A stretch of DNA of 64,000 bases from Pseudomonas sp. FP1742 (GCF_030687145.1 NZ_CP117460.1:6076001-6140000), one strand, 5' to 3'; shown: positions 46,404-55,817, numbered from the stretch's first letter. Program-made: numbers and translations. The notes: generated from the letters alone by a model not told the origin.

Positions 46404-46492
46404 TGTGGGAGCGGGCTTGCTCGCGAAAGCGGTGGGTCAGTCGACATCAATGTCGGTTGACAGATTGCATTCGCGAGCAAACCCGCTCCCAC
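46404..46492. repeat. REP pair, family A, between dgcA and dgcB
   Basis: Inverted copies in the 170-base gap inside the dgc operon; the right copy is slightly degenerate. Confidence 0.86.
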
Positions 46493-46510
46493 TTAGGTTT
46501 CCACAAGCTC

Positions 46511-48571
46511 TTAGAAATCCTTGCACAACCGCAACGCGTCATAGATCGCCGCGTGGGTGTTGCGCTGGGCCACGCAATCGCCGATGCGGAACAGCAAGTA
46601 GCCGTCGCCCGCCTGGCTCAGCGAAGGTTGTGGCTTGATCGCGAACAGGGCTTCGATGTCCATCTGGCCTTTGTTGCGCGAGCCTTCCTTCATGGCGTAG
46701 TAGATTTCTTCGTCCGGACGCACGCCGTTCTCGACGACCACCTGGTCCACCACCCGCTCCTCTTTGGCGCCGGTGTATTCGTTTTCCAGTACCGCCACCA
46801 GCTTGTCGCCTTCGCGATAGACCTTTTCCAGCATCATGTCGCCGGTCATGATCACTTCTTTCGGGTACATGCTGCGGTAGTAAGTCGGGAACGAGGTGCC
46901 GCCAATCGCTACGCCCGGCTTGATGTCGTCAGTGACGATCTCGACCTGGCTGCCCTTGTCGGCGAGGAAGTCGGCGGTCGACATCCCGGTGAACTCGCAA
47001 ATGGTGTCGTAGACCAGCACATTCTTGCCCGGTGCAACCTTGCCGTCGAGGATGTCCCAGCTGCTGACCACCAGGCCTTCAGCCGCGCCCCAGTGCTCGT
47101 TCTGCTCCAGGAACGGATGGCCGCCAACGGCAAGCACCACCACGTCCGGACGCAGGTCGAGAATGGTCGCCGCATCCGCCGCCACGCCCAGGCGCAGGTC
47201 GACTTTCAAACGCGCCAGTTCCAGCTGGAACCAGCGGGTGATACCGGCAATCTGGTCCCGTTGCGGGGCTTTCGAGGCGGTGGTGATCTGCCCGCCGATG
47301 AATTCTTTCTTCTCGAACAGGGTCACGTCGTGGCCGCGTTCAGCCGATACGCGAGCCGCTTCCATCCCGGCAGGACCGGCACCGACCACCACGACTTTGC
47401 GCTTCGGCCCGGTGGATTTCTCGATGATGTGCGGCACGCCCATGTATTCACGGGAGGTCGCGGCGTTCTGGATGCACAAGACGTCCAGGCCCTGGTACTG
47501 ACGGTCGATACAGTAGTTGGCGCCCACGCACTGTTTGATCTGGTCGACCTGGCCCATCTTGATCTTGGCGATCAGGTGCGGGTCGGCGATGTGCGCGCGG
47601 GTCATGCCGACCATGTCGACGTAACCGCCTTCCAGGATACGGGTCGCCTGGTTCGGGTCCTTGATGTTCTGCGCGTGCAGCACGGGAGCCTTCACCACTT
47701 CCTTGATACCGGCGGCCAGGTGCAGGAACGGCTCCGGTGGATAACTCATGTTCGGAATAACGTTGGCCAGGGTGTTGTGGGTGTCGCAACCCGAGCCCAC
47801 GACGCCGATGAAGTCGATCATGCCGGTGTCGTCGTAGTACTTGGCGATCTGCTTCATGTCCTCATGGCTCAGGCCATCAGGGTGGAACTCGTCACCACAG
47901 ATACGGATGCCGACGCAGAAGTCCGGACCGACTTCCTTGCGTACAGCCTTGATCACTTCCAGGCCGAAACGCATACGGTTCTCGAAGCTGCCGCCCCATT
48001 CGTCGGTACGCTTGTTGACCCGCGGGCTCCAGAACTGGTCGATCATGTGCTGGTGCACGGCAGACAGCTCGACGCCATCCAGGCCACCGGCCTTGGCCCG
48101 TGCCGCGGCGCTGGCGTAGTTGCCGATCACCCGCCAGATTTCTTCCGGCTCGATGGTTTTGCAGGTCGCGCGGTGCACCGGTTCACGGATGCCCGACGGC
48201 GACAACAGGGTTGGCCAATGCTCGCCGTCCCAGCGGGAGCGGCGACCCATGTGGGTAATCTGGATCATGATCTTGGCGCCATGCTTGTGCATGGCATCAG
48301 CCAGGTTCTGGAAGTGCGGAATGATCCGGTCGTCGGCCAGGTTGACCGACTTCCACCAGCCTTGCGGGCTGTCGATGGCCACACTGGAGGAACCGCCGCA
48401 AATCGCCAGGCCGATCCCGCCCTTGGCTTTCTCTTCGTAATACTTGACGTACCGGTCGGTGGTCATGCCGCCGTCGGTGGCGTAGACCTCGGCGTGCGCG
48501 GTGCTGAGCACGCGGTTGCGGATGGTCAGTTTGCCGATCTGGATCGGCTGGAACATTGCTTCGAAAGCCAT
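46511..48571 (-). CDS. dgcA: Dimethylglycine demethylation protein DgcA (OYE-like, FMN/Fe-S/FAD)
   Basis: A 686-residue enzyme of the trimethylamine-dehydrogenase / 2,4-dienoyl-CoA-reductase group. It has an N-terminal TIM barrel for FMN (LSTAHAEVYATDGGMTTDRY), a cysteine region and a C-terminal nucleotide-binding half (KVVVVGAGPAGMEAARVSAE). It converts dimethylglycine to sarcosine with DgcB. The family's [4Fe-4S] motif C-x2-C-x2-C is here CVGANYC, with Ala replacing the second Cys; the last Cys is in VLCIQNAATS. It follows the V4R-like gene by 15 bases. Confidence 0.94.
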   Translation of the reverse strand: MAFEAMFQPIQIGKLTIRNRVLSTAHAEVYATDGGMTTDRYVKYYEEKAKGGIGLAICGGSSSVAIDSPQGWWKSVNLADDRIIPHFQNLADAMHKHGAKIMIQITHMGRRSRWDGEHWPTLLSPSGIREPVHRATCKTIEPEEIWRVIGNYASAAARAKAGGLDGVELSAVHQHMIDQFWSPRVNKRTDEWGGSFENRMRFGLEVIKAVRKEVGPDFCVGIRICGDEFHPDGLSHEDMKQIAKYYDDTGMIDFIGVVGSGCDTHNTLANVIPNMSYPPEPFLHLAAGIKEVVKAPVLHAQNIKDPNQATRILEGGYVDMVGMTRAHIADPHLIAKIKMGQVDQIKQCVGANYCIDRQYQGLDVLCIQNAATSREYMGVPHIIEKSTGPKRKVVVVGAGPAGMEAARVSAERGHDVTLFEKKEFIGGQITTASKAPQRDQIAGITRWFQLELARLKVDLRLGVAADAATILDLRPDVVVLAVGGHPFLEQNEHWGAAEGLVVSSWDILDGKVAPGKNVLVYDTICEFTGMSTADFLADKGSQVEIVTDDIKPGVAIGGTSFPTYYRSMYPKEVIMTGDMMLEKVYREGDKLVAVLENEYTGAKEERVVDQVVVENGVRPDEEIYYAMKEGSRNKGQMDIEALFAIKPQPSLSQAGDGYLLFRIGDCVAQRNTHAAIYDALRLCKDF

Positions 48572-48586
48572 GGCGGGGTCCTCGAC

Positions 48587-49117
48587 TTACAACGGCTTGA
48601 CGGTGAACAAACCGTCGTCGTGGCCTTCTTCGGAGCCACCGTAGACTTGTTCGGCGACGGTGCGGATCTTGCTGCCGCGAGCGGCCAGGATCTGATCCAT
48701 GGCGCCGGCGAACCAGCCAGTGAACATGTAGTCGACCTTGCGCCCGACCTTGCCGTACACGTAGACGAATGCGGAGTGTTCGAGCTTGACGCTGGCGGTG
48801 CCTTTGTCGAGGTCGATGTCCTGGATCTTGAACAGGCCCCAGCCGCGCTGCGACAGGCGCTTCATGTAGTGCTCGAACACCGCGACGCCTTCCAGGCCGT
48901 GGCATTCGGCTTCTTTTTCACACCAGTGCCAGGCGGACTTGTAGCCGGCCTTGTAGAGGATTTCGGCGTAGGCGTCGGCCCCCAGCACTTCCTCGATGCC
49001 CATGTGGTTGTTGACGAAGAAATGGCGCGGCACATACAGCATCGGCAGGGCGTCGGAGGTCCAGACACCGGTTTCGCTGTCGACTTCGATTGGCAATTGC
49101 GGGGCGATCTTGGCCAT
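48587..49117 (-). CDS. V4R-like (DUF5943) protein of the dimethylglycine operon
   Basis: A 176-residue soluble protein. The C-terminal part, with KLEHSAFVYVYGK, GWFAGAMDQILAARG and TVAEQVYGGSEEGHDDGLF, has the pattern of V4R (4-vinyl reductase) small-molecule-binding domains. It is conserved beside dgcA in pseudomonads (PA5397 type), but its function is unknown. It might sense or chaperone a cofactor or substrate. GGAG precedes the ATG. It lies between the M19-fold gene and dgcA. Confidence 0.83.
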   Translation of the reverse strand: MAKIAPQLPIEVDSETGVWTSDALPMLYVPRHFFVNNHMGIEEVLGADAYAEILYKAGYKSAWHWCEKEAECHGLEGVAVFEHYMKRLSQRGWGLFKIQDIDLDKGTASVKLEHSAFVYVYGKVGRKVDYMFTGWFAGAMDQILAARGSKIRTVAEQVYGGSEEGHDDGLFTVKPL

Positions 49118-49196
49118 GGAAACTTAACTCCAGAAAATTCGTTGTGTTGCCCCCGGCACGGACGGCCGGGGGAAAGGATTCTTCAGATGCGGCGGC

Positions 49197-50174
49197 TTAC
49201 TCGCCCCAAACGTCTTTGAGGACGTTGACCCAGTTCTCGCCCATGATCTTGCGCACCACGCGCTCGGAATGGCCGCGCTTGAGCAGGGTCTCGGTCAGGT
49301 TCGGGAACTCGCCCACGGTGCGGATGCCCAGCGGGTTGATGATCTTGCCGAAGCTGGTCAGACGGCGGGCGTAGCCCTTGTCATGGGTCAGGTATTCGAA
49401 GAAGTCCTGGCCATGGCCCTGGGTGAAGTCGGTGCCGATGCCGATGGCGTCTTCGCCGACGATGTTCATGGTGTATTCGATGGCTTCGGCGTAGTCGTCG
49501 ATGGTCGAATCGATGCCTTTGGCCAGGAACGGCGCGAACATGGTCACGCCGACGAAACCGCCGTGATCGGCGATGAACTTCAGTTCTTCATCGGATTTGT
49601 TGCGCGGGTGCACTTTCAGGCCCGACGGCAGGCAATGGGAGTAGCAGACCGGCTTCTTGGATTCGAGGATGACTTCCTCGGAAGTCTTCGAACCGACGTG
49701 GGACAGGTCGCACATGACCCCGACGCGGTTCATCTCGGCAACGATTTCGCGACCGAAACCCGACAGGCCGCCATCGCGCTCGTAGCAACCGGTACCCACC
49801 AGGTTCTGGGTGTTGTAGCACATCTGAACGATACCGACGCCCAGCTGCTTGAAGATCTCGACATAGCCGATCTGGTCTTCGAAAGCATGAGCATTCTGGA
49901 AACCGAACAGGATGCCGGTCTTGCCCTGCTCCTTGGCTTTGCGGATGTCGGCGGTGGTGCGCACCGGAATCACCAGGTCGCTGTTCTCGCGAATCAGCTT
50001 CTGGCTGGCGGCGATGTTGTTGACGGTGGCCTGGAAGCCCTCCCACACCGACACGGTGCAGTTGGCCGCGGTCAGGCCGCCCTTGCGCATGTCTTCGAAC
50101 AGTTCACGGTTCCACTTGGCAATAATCAGCCCGTCGATAACGATGCTGTCGGCGTGCAATTCGGCTGGGCTCAT
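49197..50174 (-). CDS. Peptidase M19 (membrane dipeptidase)-fold protein with altered metal site
   Basis: A 325-residue TIM-barrel protein of the renal dipeptidase family (PA5396 type). The retained histidines are in VMCDLSHVGSKTSEE and CYSHCLPSGLKVHPRN. The usual first pair, D-G-H-x-D, reads IDGLIIAKW here, and the Glu of the G-x-E-G motif reads FGFQNAH, so three canonical zinc ligands are changed. It is therefore probably not a standard dipeptidase. The ATG at 50174 has AGGGGA upstream; the longer frame is not supported. It heads the dgc operon. Confidence 0.85.
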   Translation of the reverse strand: MSPAELHADSIVIDGLIIAKWNRELFEDMRKGGLTAANCTVSVWEGFQATVNNIAASQKLIRENSDLVIPVRTTADIRKAKEQGKTGILFGFQNAHAFEDQIGYVEIFKQLGVGIVQMCYNTQNLVGTGCYERDGGLSGFGREIVAEMNRVGVMCDLSHVGSKTSEEVILESKKPVCYSHCLPSGLKVHPRNKSDEELKFIADHGGFVGVTMFAPFLAKGIDSTIDDYAEAIEYTMNIVGEDAIGIGTDFTQGHGQDFFEYLTHDKGYARRLTSFGKIINPLGIRTVGEFPNLTETLLKRGHSERVVRKIMGENWVNVLKDVWGE

Positions 50175-50299
50175 CAGGCTGTCCCCTATTAGCGATTCAT
50201 GCGCCGAATCGTCTGCCGGCGCTTTGGGGCCAGCATATGCCTGAGGGACGGGGCAGCCGGGTGCAAAAACGACAGGGGAATTGCCGAAAGCGTCAATCC

Positions 50300-50314
50300 G
50301 CGACAAAGGGTCGC
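50300..50314. promoter_or_regulatory. GCGAC palindrome upstream of the dgc operon
   Basis: GCGAC and GTCGC around five bases, 126 bases before the M19-fold ATG. It shares the GCGAC core with the gbcAB and cbcX gaps. It is a candidate regulator site, by inference. Confidence 0.35.
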
Positions 50315-50409
50315 CAACCGACGTAATTACCTACCTGTTCAAGCCCGTCCGCATGGGCCAGAATTCGCCGCATCACTGAATGTTTCACTGAATTAAGGGC
50401 GGCGACGCA

Positions 50410-50811
50410 ATGAAATCGATCTTGCTGGCTTTGGTACTGATAGCGACTGGCGTACAGGCGGCCGAAGAGGCCGACGACAACCCCTGCGACGCCGTCGAAA
50501 ACGAAGTCCAGACCCTGGAATGCTCGGCGTACAGCAGAAACACCGCCGAACAGCTTCTGAACGACAACTATCAAAACCTGAACGAGCGCATGCAAACGCG
50601 CTACGGCAGTAACAAGGCGCAACTGTCCGACATCACCGCCAAAATCAAGACCGCGCAACAGCAGTGGCTGAAAACCCGGGATGCCGATTGCGCGGTGGAA
50701 GCGTTCCCGGCGACGAGCGGCAGTAAAGCCTTCAACATTGCGCAAAACGATTGCGTGGCGCGGATGAGTGACGAGCGGTCGGAGTTTTTGGAGTCGATTG
50801 GGCAGGAGTAA
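50410..50811 (+). CDS. LprI-like lysozyme inhibitor / DUF1311 protein
   Basis: A 133-residue exported protein with a signal peptide (MKSILLALVLIATGVQA) and four cysteines (Cys in DNPCDAV, LECSAY, DADCAVE and QNDCVAR), likely two disulfides. The helical LprI/DUF1311 pattern is clear (NLNERMQTRYGSNKAQLSD, AQQQWLKTRDADC). Some family members inhibit lysozyme; this one is untested. It is monocistronic and divergent from the dgc operon. Confidence 0.82.
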   Translation: MKSILLALVLIATGVQAAEEADDNPCDAVENEVQTLECSAYSRNTAEQLLNDNYQNLNERMQTRYGSNKAQLSDITAKIKTAQQQWLKTRDADCAVEAFPATSGSKAFNIAQNDCVARMSDERSEFLESIGQE

Positions 50812-50891
50812 AAAGCTGCCACAGCGGTTGACATAAACACTTGCCAACTTGAGCTGTAAGCTGCACGTCATCAGCCAGTAAAGGGATTCAA

Positions 50892-51308
50892 ATGAAAATC
50901 TGCGGTATCGAAATCAAAGGCAGCGAAGCAATCCTTGCCGTGGCCTCCCTCGACGATCAGGGGCTGACTCACGTCGCGCTGGCCACCAAGAAAATCGCCC
51001 TCGACGATGACGAAGAAGCCGCCAACGTCAAACTCTTTGCTGCTCAGGTGGCGTCGTTTGTGCGCGAGAATTCCATCGACCGGATCGCGATCAAGAAGCG
51101 CAGCAAGAAAGGTGAATTCGCCGGTGGGCCGACCACGTTCAAGATCGAAGGGGTTTTCCAGTTGCTGGAAAATTGCGAGGTGACGCTGCTGTCGCCGCAA
51201 ACCATCAATGCGCAGAGCAAGAAGTTCAATTTCGAACTGCCGGCCACGCTGAACAAGTATCAGCATGAGGCTTACAAAGCGGCCTGCTCGGCGCTGATGA
51301 AGAAGTAA
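50892..51308 (+). CDS. DUF3010 family protein
   Basis: A 138-residue cytosolic protein that begins MKICGIEIKGSEAILAVASL. DUF3010 proteins have an RNase-H-like look (first strand with GIE, a later Lys-rich segment IKKRSKKGEFAGGPTTFKIE), but no function is known. AAAGGGAT precedes the ATG. The gene stands alone and ends before a REP pair. Confidence 0.82.
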   Translation: MKICGIEIKGSEAILAVASLDDQGLTHVALATKKIALDDDEEAANVKLFAAQVASFVRENSIDRIAIKKRSKKGEFAGGPTTFKIEGVFQLLENCEVTLLSPQTINAQSKKFNFELPATLNKYQHEAYKAACSALMKK

Positions 51309-51344
51309 GGCTGGCACGGACTTTCAGAGCAGCGCAGATCTGAA

Positions 51345-51434
51345 TGTGGGAGCGGGCTTGCTCGCGAAGGCGGCTGATCATTCAACATTGATGTCGACTG
51401 ATCCAGCGCTTTCGCGAGCAAGCCCGCTCCCACA
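51345..51434. repeat. REP pair, family A (inverted)
   Basis: Perfect inverted copies between the convergent DUF3010 gene and cdhR. Confidence 0.9.
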
Positions 51435-51463
51435 TTTTGTCTTGTGTCTGGCCTGGAACGCAG

Positions 51464-52423
51464 TCAGACCACCTCCCGCCCGTCCCCCAACCGTCGCCGA
51501 TCCTCCCGCGGGCACCGCTCAAACCTCGCCCGATAACTGCGGGTGAAATACGATGGCGATTCAAACCCGCAGGCGATGCTCACCTCCAGCACGCTCATGT
51601 CCGTCTGGCGCAGCAGCTGCCGCGCCTTCTCCAGCCGCAGGCGCAAGTAGAAATTGCTCGGTGTGTCGTTCAGGTGCAGGCGAAACAAGCGTTCTAGCTG
51701 ACGCCGGGTCACTTTGATCGATTCCGCCAGCTCCAAAGTGCTGAGCGGCGGTTCGCTGTGCTGTTCCATCTCCCCAATGACATGCACCAGTTTCTTGTTG
51801 CTGATGCCATATCGCGTGGCGACTTCCATGCGTTGGTGGTCTTTGCGCGGGCGGATGCGGCCGAGTACGAATTGCTCGCTGACCTGAATCGCCAGCTCCG
51901 GGCCGTGGGCCTGGGCGATGAGGTCGAGCATCAGGTCGATGGAAGCGGTGCCGCCGGCAGAAGTGATGCGTCGGCGGTCGATCTCGAACAGCTCCTGGGT
52001 GACGCTCAGCTGTGGGTAAGATTCCTTGAAGGCGTCGATCGCTTCCCAGTGCAGGGTCAGGCGATGGCCGTCGAGCAGGCCGGCTTCAGCGAGGATGAAA
52101 CTGCCGGTGTCGATGGCACCGAGGGTCACGCCTTCGTTGTCCAGCCGACGTAGCCAATGCTCCAGGGCCGGGGTGGCGAACTTCAGCGGTTCGAAACCGG
52201 CGACCACCAGCAAGGTCGCGCCTTTCTTCAGCGGCTCCAGCGCCGCATCAGCGTTGACCGACATACCGTTACTGGCCAGAACCGCCCCGCCATCGGCGCT
52301 CAACACATGCCAGCGATACAGCTCGCCACGAAAGCGATTGGCGACCCGCAACGGCTCGATGGCCGAGATAAAACCGATCGCCGAAAAACCCGGCATCAAC
52401 AAGAAGTAGAAATCCTGGGACAT
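51464..52423 (-). CDS. cdhR: Carnitine-responsive transcriptional activator CdhR
   Basis: A 319-residue GATase1-like AraC-family regulator. The N-terminal DJ-1/PfpI-like domain runs from DFYFLLMPGFSAIGFISAIE to about 190; the C-terminal double helix-turn-helix includes TRRQLERLFRLHLNDTPSNF and SIACGFESPSYFTRSYRARF. In P. aeruginosa CdhR activates carnitine catabolism in response to carnitine. It is divergent from caiX. The ATG at 52423 is preferred over the longer frame because the domain begins right after it. Confidence 0.93.
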   Translation of the reverse strand: MSQDFYFLLMPGFSAIGFISAIEPLRVANRFRGELYRWHVLSADGGAVLASNGMSVNADAALEPLKKGATLLVVAGFEPLKFATPALEHWLRRLDNEGVTLGAIDTGSFILAEAGLLDGHRLTLHWEAIDAFKESYPQLSVTQELFEIDRRRITSAGGTASIDLMLDLIAQAHGPELAIQVSEQFVLGRIRPRKDHQRMEVATRYGISNKKLVHVIGEMEQHSEPPLSTLELAESIKVTRRQLERLFRLHLNDTPSNFYLRLRLEKARQLLRQTDMSVLEVSIACGFESPSYFTRSYRARFERCPREDRRRLGDGREVV

Positions 52424-52508
52424 GGAGCGCACTCGACTGGCAGGTAACGAGAGGGCGGGTAGCGTGTGGATGTTGATACGCCACTTGCAAGCGGCATTCA
52501 AGTGCGCA

Positions 52509-52543
52509 GGTCGCCGCAGTGCAAGAGCTGGTCGCCGCAGTGC
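52509..52543 (+). promoter_or_regulatory. Tandem 14-bp operator, likely CdhR site
   Basis: GGTCGCCGCAGTGC occurs twice, at 52509-52522 and 52530-52543, an exact direct repeat with 21-base period. It is in the cdhR/caiX gap, 91 bases before the caiX ATG. Two same-face half-sites are the classic AraC-family layout. Confidence 0.72.
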
Positions 52544-52633
52544 GTTTTCACGGGGGCTTTGCTGCGTAACTTGGCATCACCGGCGCATCAGACACCGGAC
52601 CCCACAATAAACGACCTGCCGAGGAACCCCGAC

Positions 52634-53578
52634 ATGAAACGACTGATCAGCAGCTGTGTTCTTGCACTCAGCGGTACCGCTTTCTTGAGCGCCAGTGTCA
52701 TGGCGGCCGAACCCGCGTCGTGCCAGAACGTGCGCATGGGCGTAGTGAACTGGACCGACGTGATCGCCACCAGCGCCATGACCCAGGTCCTGCTCGACGG
52801 CCTCGGCTACAGCACCAAACAAACCAGCGCCTCCCAGCAAATCGTCTTTGCCGGCATTCGCGACCAGCGCCTGGATGTGTTCCTGGGCTACTGGAACCCG
52901 CTGATGACCCAGACCATCACGCCGTTTGTCGATGCCAAGCAGGTCAAAGTGCTTGAGGCGCCAAGCCTCAAGGACGCCCGCGCCACCCTGGCAGTACCGA
53001 CTTACCTTGCCGACAAGGGCCTGAAAACCTTCGCCGACATCGCCAAATTCGAGAAAGAGCTGGGCGGCAAGATTTACGGCATCGAACCTGGCTCGGGCGC
53101 CAACACCCAGATCAAGGCGATGATCGCCAAGAACCAGTTTGGCCTCGGCAAGTTCCAGCTGGTCGAGTCCAGCGAAGCCGGCATGCTGGCGGCAGTAGAT
53201 CGCGCGGTACGCCGCAAGGAAGCCGTGGTGTTCTTCGGCTGGGCACCGCACCCGATGAACGTCAATGTGAAGATGACCTACCTCACCGGCAGCGACGACG
53301 CCCTCGGCCCGAACGAAGGCATGGCCACGGTCTGGACCGTCACCGCGCCGAAATACGCCGAACAGTGCCCGAACGTCGGTCGCTTGCTGAGCAACCTGAC
53401 ATTCACCGCCGAAGACGAGAGCCGCATGATGCAGCCGCTGCTGGATCACAAGGACGCCTTCGAATCGGCCAAACAATGGCTCAAGGATCACCCGCAAGAC
53501 AAGCAACGCTGGCTCGAAGGTGTGACCACTTTCGATGGCAAACCAGCCGCTGAAAACCTGAAGCTGACCAGTAAATAG
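52634..53578 (+). CDS. caiX: Carnitine-binding periplasmic protein CaiX
   Basis: A 314-residue substrate-binding protein of the OpuAC type, with a signal peptide ending near SVMAAEP. The ligand pocket segments IVFAGIRDQRLDVFLGYWNP and VFFGWAPHPMNVNVKM match the quaternary-amine binders. In P. aeruginosa CaiX delivers carnitine to the shared CbcWV transporter. No permease or ATPase lies beside it here, in agreement with an orphan binding protein. The start at 52634 follows GAGGAA. It opens the cdh operon. Confidence 0.94.
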   Translation: MKRLISSCVLALSGTAFLSASVMAAEPASCQNVRMGVVNWTDVIATSAMTQVLLDGLGYSTKQTSASQQIVFAGIRDQRLDVFLGYWNPLMTQTITPFVDAKQVKVLEAPSLKDARATLAVPTYLADKGLKTFADIAKFEKELGGKIYGIEPGSGANTQIKAMIAKNQFGLGKFQLVESSEAGMLAAVDRAVRRKEAVVFFGWAPHPMNVNVKMTYLTGSDDALGPNEGMATVWTVTAPKYAEQCPNVGRLLSNLTFTAEDESRMMQPLLDHKDAFESAKQWLKDHPQDKQRWLEGVTTFDGKPAAENLKLTSK

Positions 53579-53653
53579 AACCGAAATGAACCACCAATTC
53601 GCAGCCCTGCATGGGCTGCGAACAGACTAATCACGCCTGTAAGGAACCGCTAA

Positions 53654-54541
53654 ATGAACCACGACGTCATCATCACCTGCGCACTCACCGGTGCTGGCGA
53701 CACGACCGCCAAGAGCCCACACGTGCCGGTCACCCCGAAACAAATTGCCGCGGCCGCCGTGGAGGCCGCCAAGGCGGGCGCTACCGTGGTCCACTGCCAC
53801 GTTCGCGACCCGCAAACCGGCAAGTTCAGCCGCGACGTGGCGCTGTACCGCGAAGTGATGGAGCGCATCCGCGAGGCGGACGTCGACATCATCGTCAACC
53901 TCACCGCCGGCATGGGCGGCGACCTGGAAATCGGCGCGGGCGAGAACCCGATGGAGTTCGGCCCGAACACCGATCTGGTCGGCCCACTGACCCGTCTGGC
54001 CCACGTTGAAGAATTGCTGCCGGAAATCTGCACCCTGGATTGCGGCACCCTGAACTTCGGCGACGGCGACACCATTTACGTCTCCACCCCGGCGCAGCTG
54101 CGTGCTGGCGCCAAACGCATTCAAGAGCTGGGCGTCAAGCCTGAGCTGGAAATCTTCGATACCGGTCACCTGTGGTTCGCCAAACAGATGATCAAGGAAG
54201 GTCTGCTCGATAACCCGTTGTTCCAGCTGTGCCTGGGCATCCCGTGGGGCGCGCCGGCTGATACCACCACCATGAAAGCCATGGTCGACAACCTGCCGGC
54301 CGGCGCGGTCTGGGCCGCCTTCGGCATCGGACGCATGCAGATGCCGATGGCCGCACAGGCTGTGCTGCTCGGTGGCAACGTGCGGGTCGGCCTGGAAGAC
54401 AACCTGTGGCTGGACAAGGGCGTACTGGCGACCAACGGCCAACTGGTCGAACGCGCCTCGGAAATCCTCAGTCGCCTCGGCGCCCGCGTTCTGACCCCGG
54501 CAGAAGGCCGGGCAAAAATGGGCCTGACCAAGCGCGGTTGA
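53654..54541 (+). CDS. cdhC: 3-dehydrocarnitine cleavage enzyme (BKACE / DUF849) CdhC
   Basis: A 295-residue zinc enzyme of the beta-keto acid cleavage family. It splits 3-dehydrocarnitine with acetyl-CoA to betainyl-CoA and acetoacetate. Zinc histidines are in [16 protein letters not shown], a further ligand in [12 protein letters not shown], and the Glu in [19 protein letters not shown] precedes the ATG. It follows caiX by 75 bases. Confidence 0.94.
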   Translation: MNHDVIITCALTGAGDTTAKSPHVPVTPKQIAAAAVEAAKAGATVVHCHVRDPQTGKFSRDVALYREVMERIREADVDIIVNLTAGMGGDLEIGAGENPMEFGPNTDLVGPLTRLAHVEELLPEICTLDCGTLNFGDGDTIYVSTPAQLRAGAKRIQELGVKPELEIFDTGHLWFAKQMIKEGLLDNPLFQLCLGIPWGAPADTTTMKAMVDNLPAGAVWAAFGIGRMQMPMAAQAVLLGGNVRVGLEDNLWLDKGVLATNGQLVERASEILSRLGARVLTPAEGRAKMGLTKRG

Positions 54542-54561
54542 ACCGAACTCATCTCTAACCC

Positions 54562-54653
54562 TGTGGGAGCGGGCTCGCCCGCGAAGAGGCCGGTACATCC
54601 GCCACATTTCTTGTGGCAGGACCACCGTCTTCGCGGGCAAGCCCGCTCCCACA
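54562..54653. repeat. REP pair, family A, inside the cdh operon
   Basis: Inverted copies between cdhC and cdhA. Confidence 0.88.
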
Positions 54654-54684
54654 GGTTTCTCGACCAATCTTCAGGACGGCATTC

Positions 54685-55650
54685 ATGAGCTTTATCACTG
54701 ATATCAAAACCTTCGCCGCGCTGGGCAGCGGTGTCATCGGCAGCGGCTGGGTATCCCGCGCCCTCGCCCACGGCCTCGATGTGGTGGCCTGGGATCCGGC
54801 GCCCGGTGCCGAAGCGGCGCTGCGCAAACGCGTCGCCAATGCCTGGGGCGCCCTGGAGAAACAAGGCCTGGCGCCCGGCGCGTCGCAGGATCGGCTGCGC
54901 TTTGTCGCCACCATCGAAGAATGCGTTCGTGATGCAGATTTCATTCAGGAAAGTGCTCCAGAACGACTGGAGCTGAAACTGGAACTGCACAGCAAAATCA
55001 GCGCGGCGGCCAAGCCCAATGCCTTGATCGGTTCCAGCACCTCGGGCCTGTTGCCGAGTGAGTTCTATGAGAGCTCGACCCACCCGGAACGCTGCGTGGT
55101 CGGGCACCCGTTCAACCCGGTTTACCTGCTGCCCTTGGTGGAAGTGGTCGGTGGCAGGAACACCGCGCCAGAAGCCGTGCAAGCGGCGATGAAAGTCTAT
55201 GAATCCTTAGGCATGCGCCCACTGCATGTGCGCAAGGAAGTGCCAGGATTCATCGCCGACCGTCTGCTCGAAGCGTTGTGGCGTGAAGCGCTGCACCTGG
55301 TCAACGACGGCGTGGCGACCACCGGTGAAATCGACGATGCGATTCGTTTTGGCGCAGGCCTGCGCTGGTCGTTCATGGGCACCTTCCTGACTTACACCCT
55401 GGCCGGTGGCGATGCCGGAATGCGGCACTTCATGGCGCAGTTCGGGCCGGCGTTGCAGTTGCCGTGGACGTATCTGCCGGCACCGGAGCTGACCGACAAG
55501 TTGATTGACGATGTGGTGGATGGCACCAGTGATCAGTTGGGCAAACACAGCATCTCGGCGCTGGAGCGCTATCGTGACGATTGCTTGCTGGCGGTGCTGG
55601 AGGCGGTGAAAACCACCAAAGAGAAGCATGGGATGGCGTTCAGCGAATAA
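54685..55650 (+). CDS. cdhA: L-carnitine dehydrogenase
   Basis: A 321-residue NAD-dependent enzyme of the 3-hydroxyacyl-CoA dehydrogenase family that oxidises L-carnitine to 3-dehydrocarnitine. The Rossmann motif is [20 protein letters not shown], and the catalytic His and context are in [20 protein letters not shown]. The longer upstream frame is REP sequence. The ATG at 54685 gives the family length of 321. Confidence 0.95.
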   Translation: MSFITDIKTFAALGSGVIGSGWVSRALAHGLDVVAWDPAPGAEAALRKRVANAWGALEKQGLAPGASQDRLRFVATIEECVRDADFIQESAPERLELKLELHSKISAAAKPNALIGSSTSGLLPSEFYESSTHPERCVVGHPFNPVYLLPLVEVVGGRNTAPEAVQAAMKVYESLGMRPLHVRKEVPGFIADRLLEALWREALHLVNDGVATTGEIDDAIRFGAGLRWSFMGTFLTYTLAGGDAGMRHFMAQFGPALQLPWTYLPAPELTDKLIDDVVDGTSDQLGKHSISALERYRDDCLLAVLEAVKTTKEKHGMAFSE

Positions 55651-55683
55651 TCCTCAAGTTTATGGGCCAGCAGGTCTGGCCCC

Positions 55684-55777
55684 CTCGCGAGCAAGCCCGC
55701 TCCCACAGTTGATTTGAGGTGTGAATGCAATCCATGTCACCCAGCAAATCCCCTGTGGGAGCGGGCTTGCTCGCGAA
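55684..55777. repeat. REP pair, family A, inside the cdh operon
   Basis: Inverted copies between cdhA and the thioesterase gene. The long frame that runs into the thioesterase from here is REP-derived. Confidence 0.88.
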
Positions 55778-55817
55778 AACGGCAGCCCCAGTCACCCTAC
55801 ATCCTGGATCACTCATC

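Noticed and set aside
46319..49219. A 966-codon plus-strand open frame opposite dgcA
   Set aside because: Antisense shadow of dgcA and its neighbours; no ribosome site or recognised domain.
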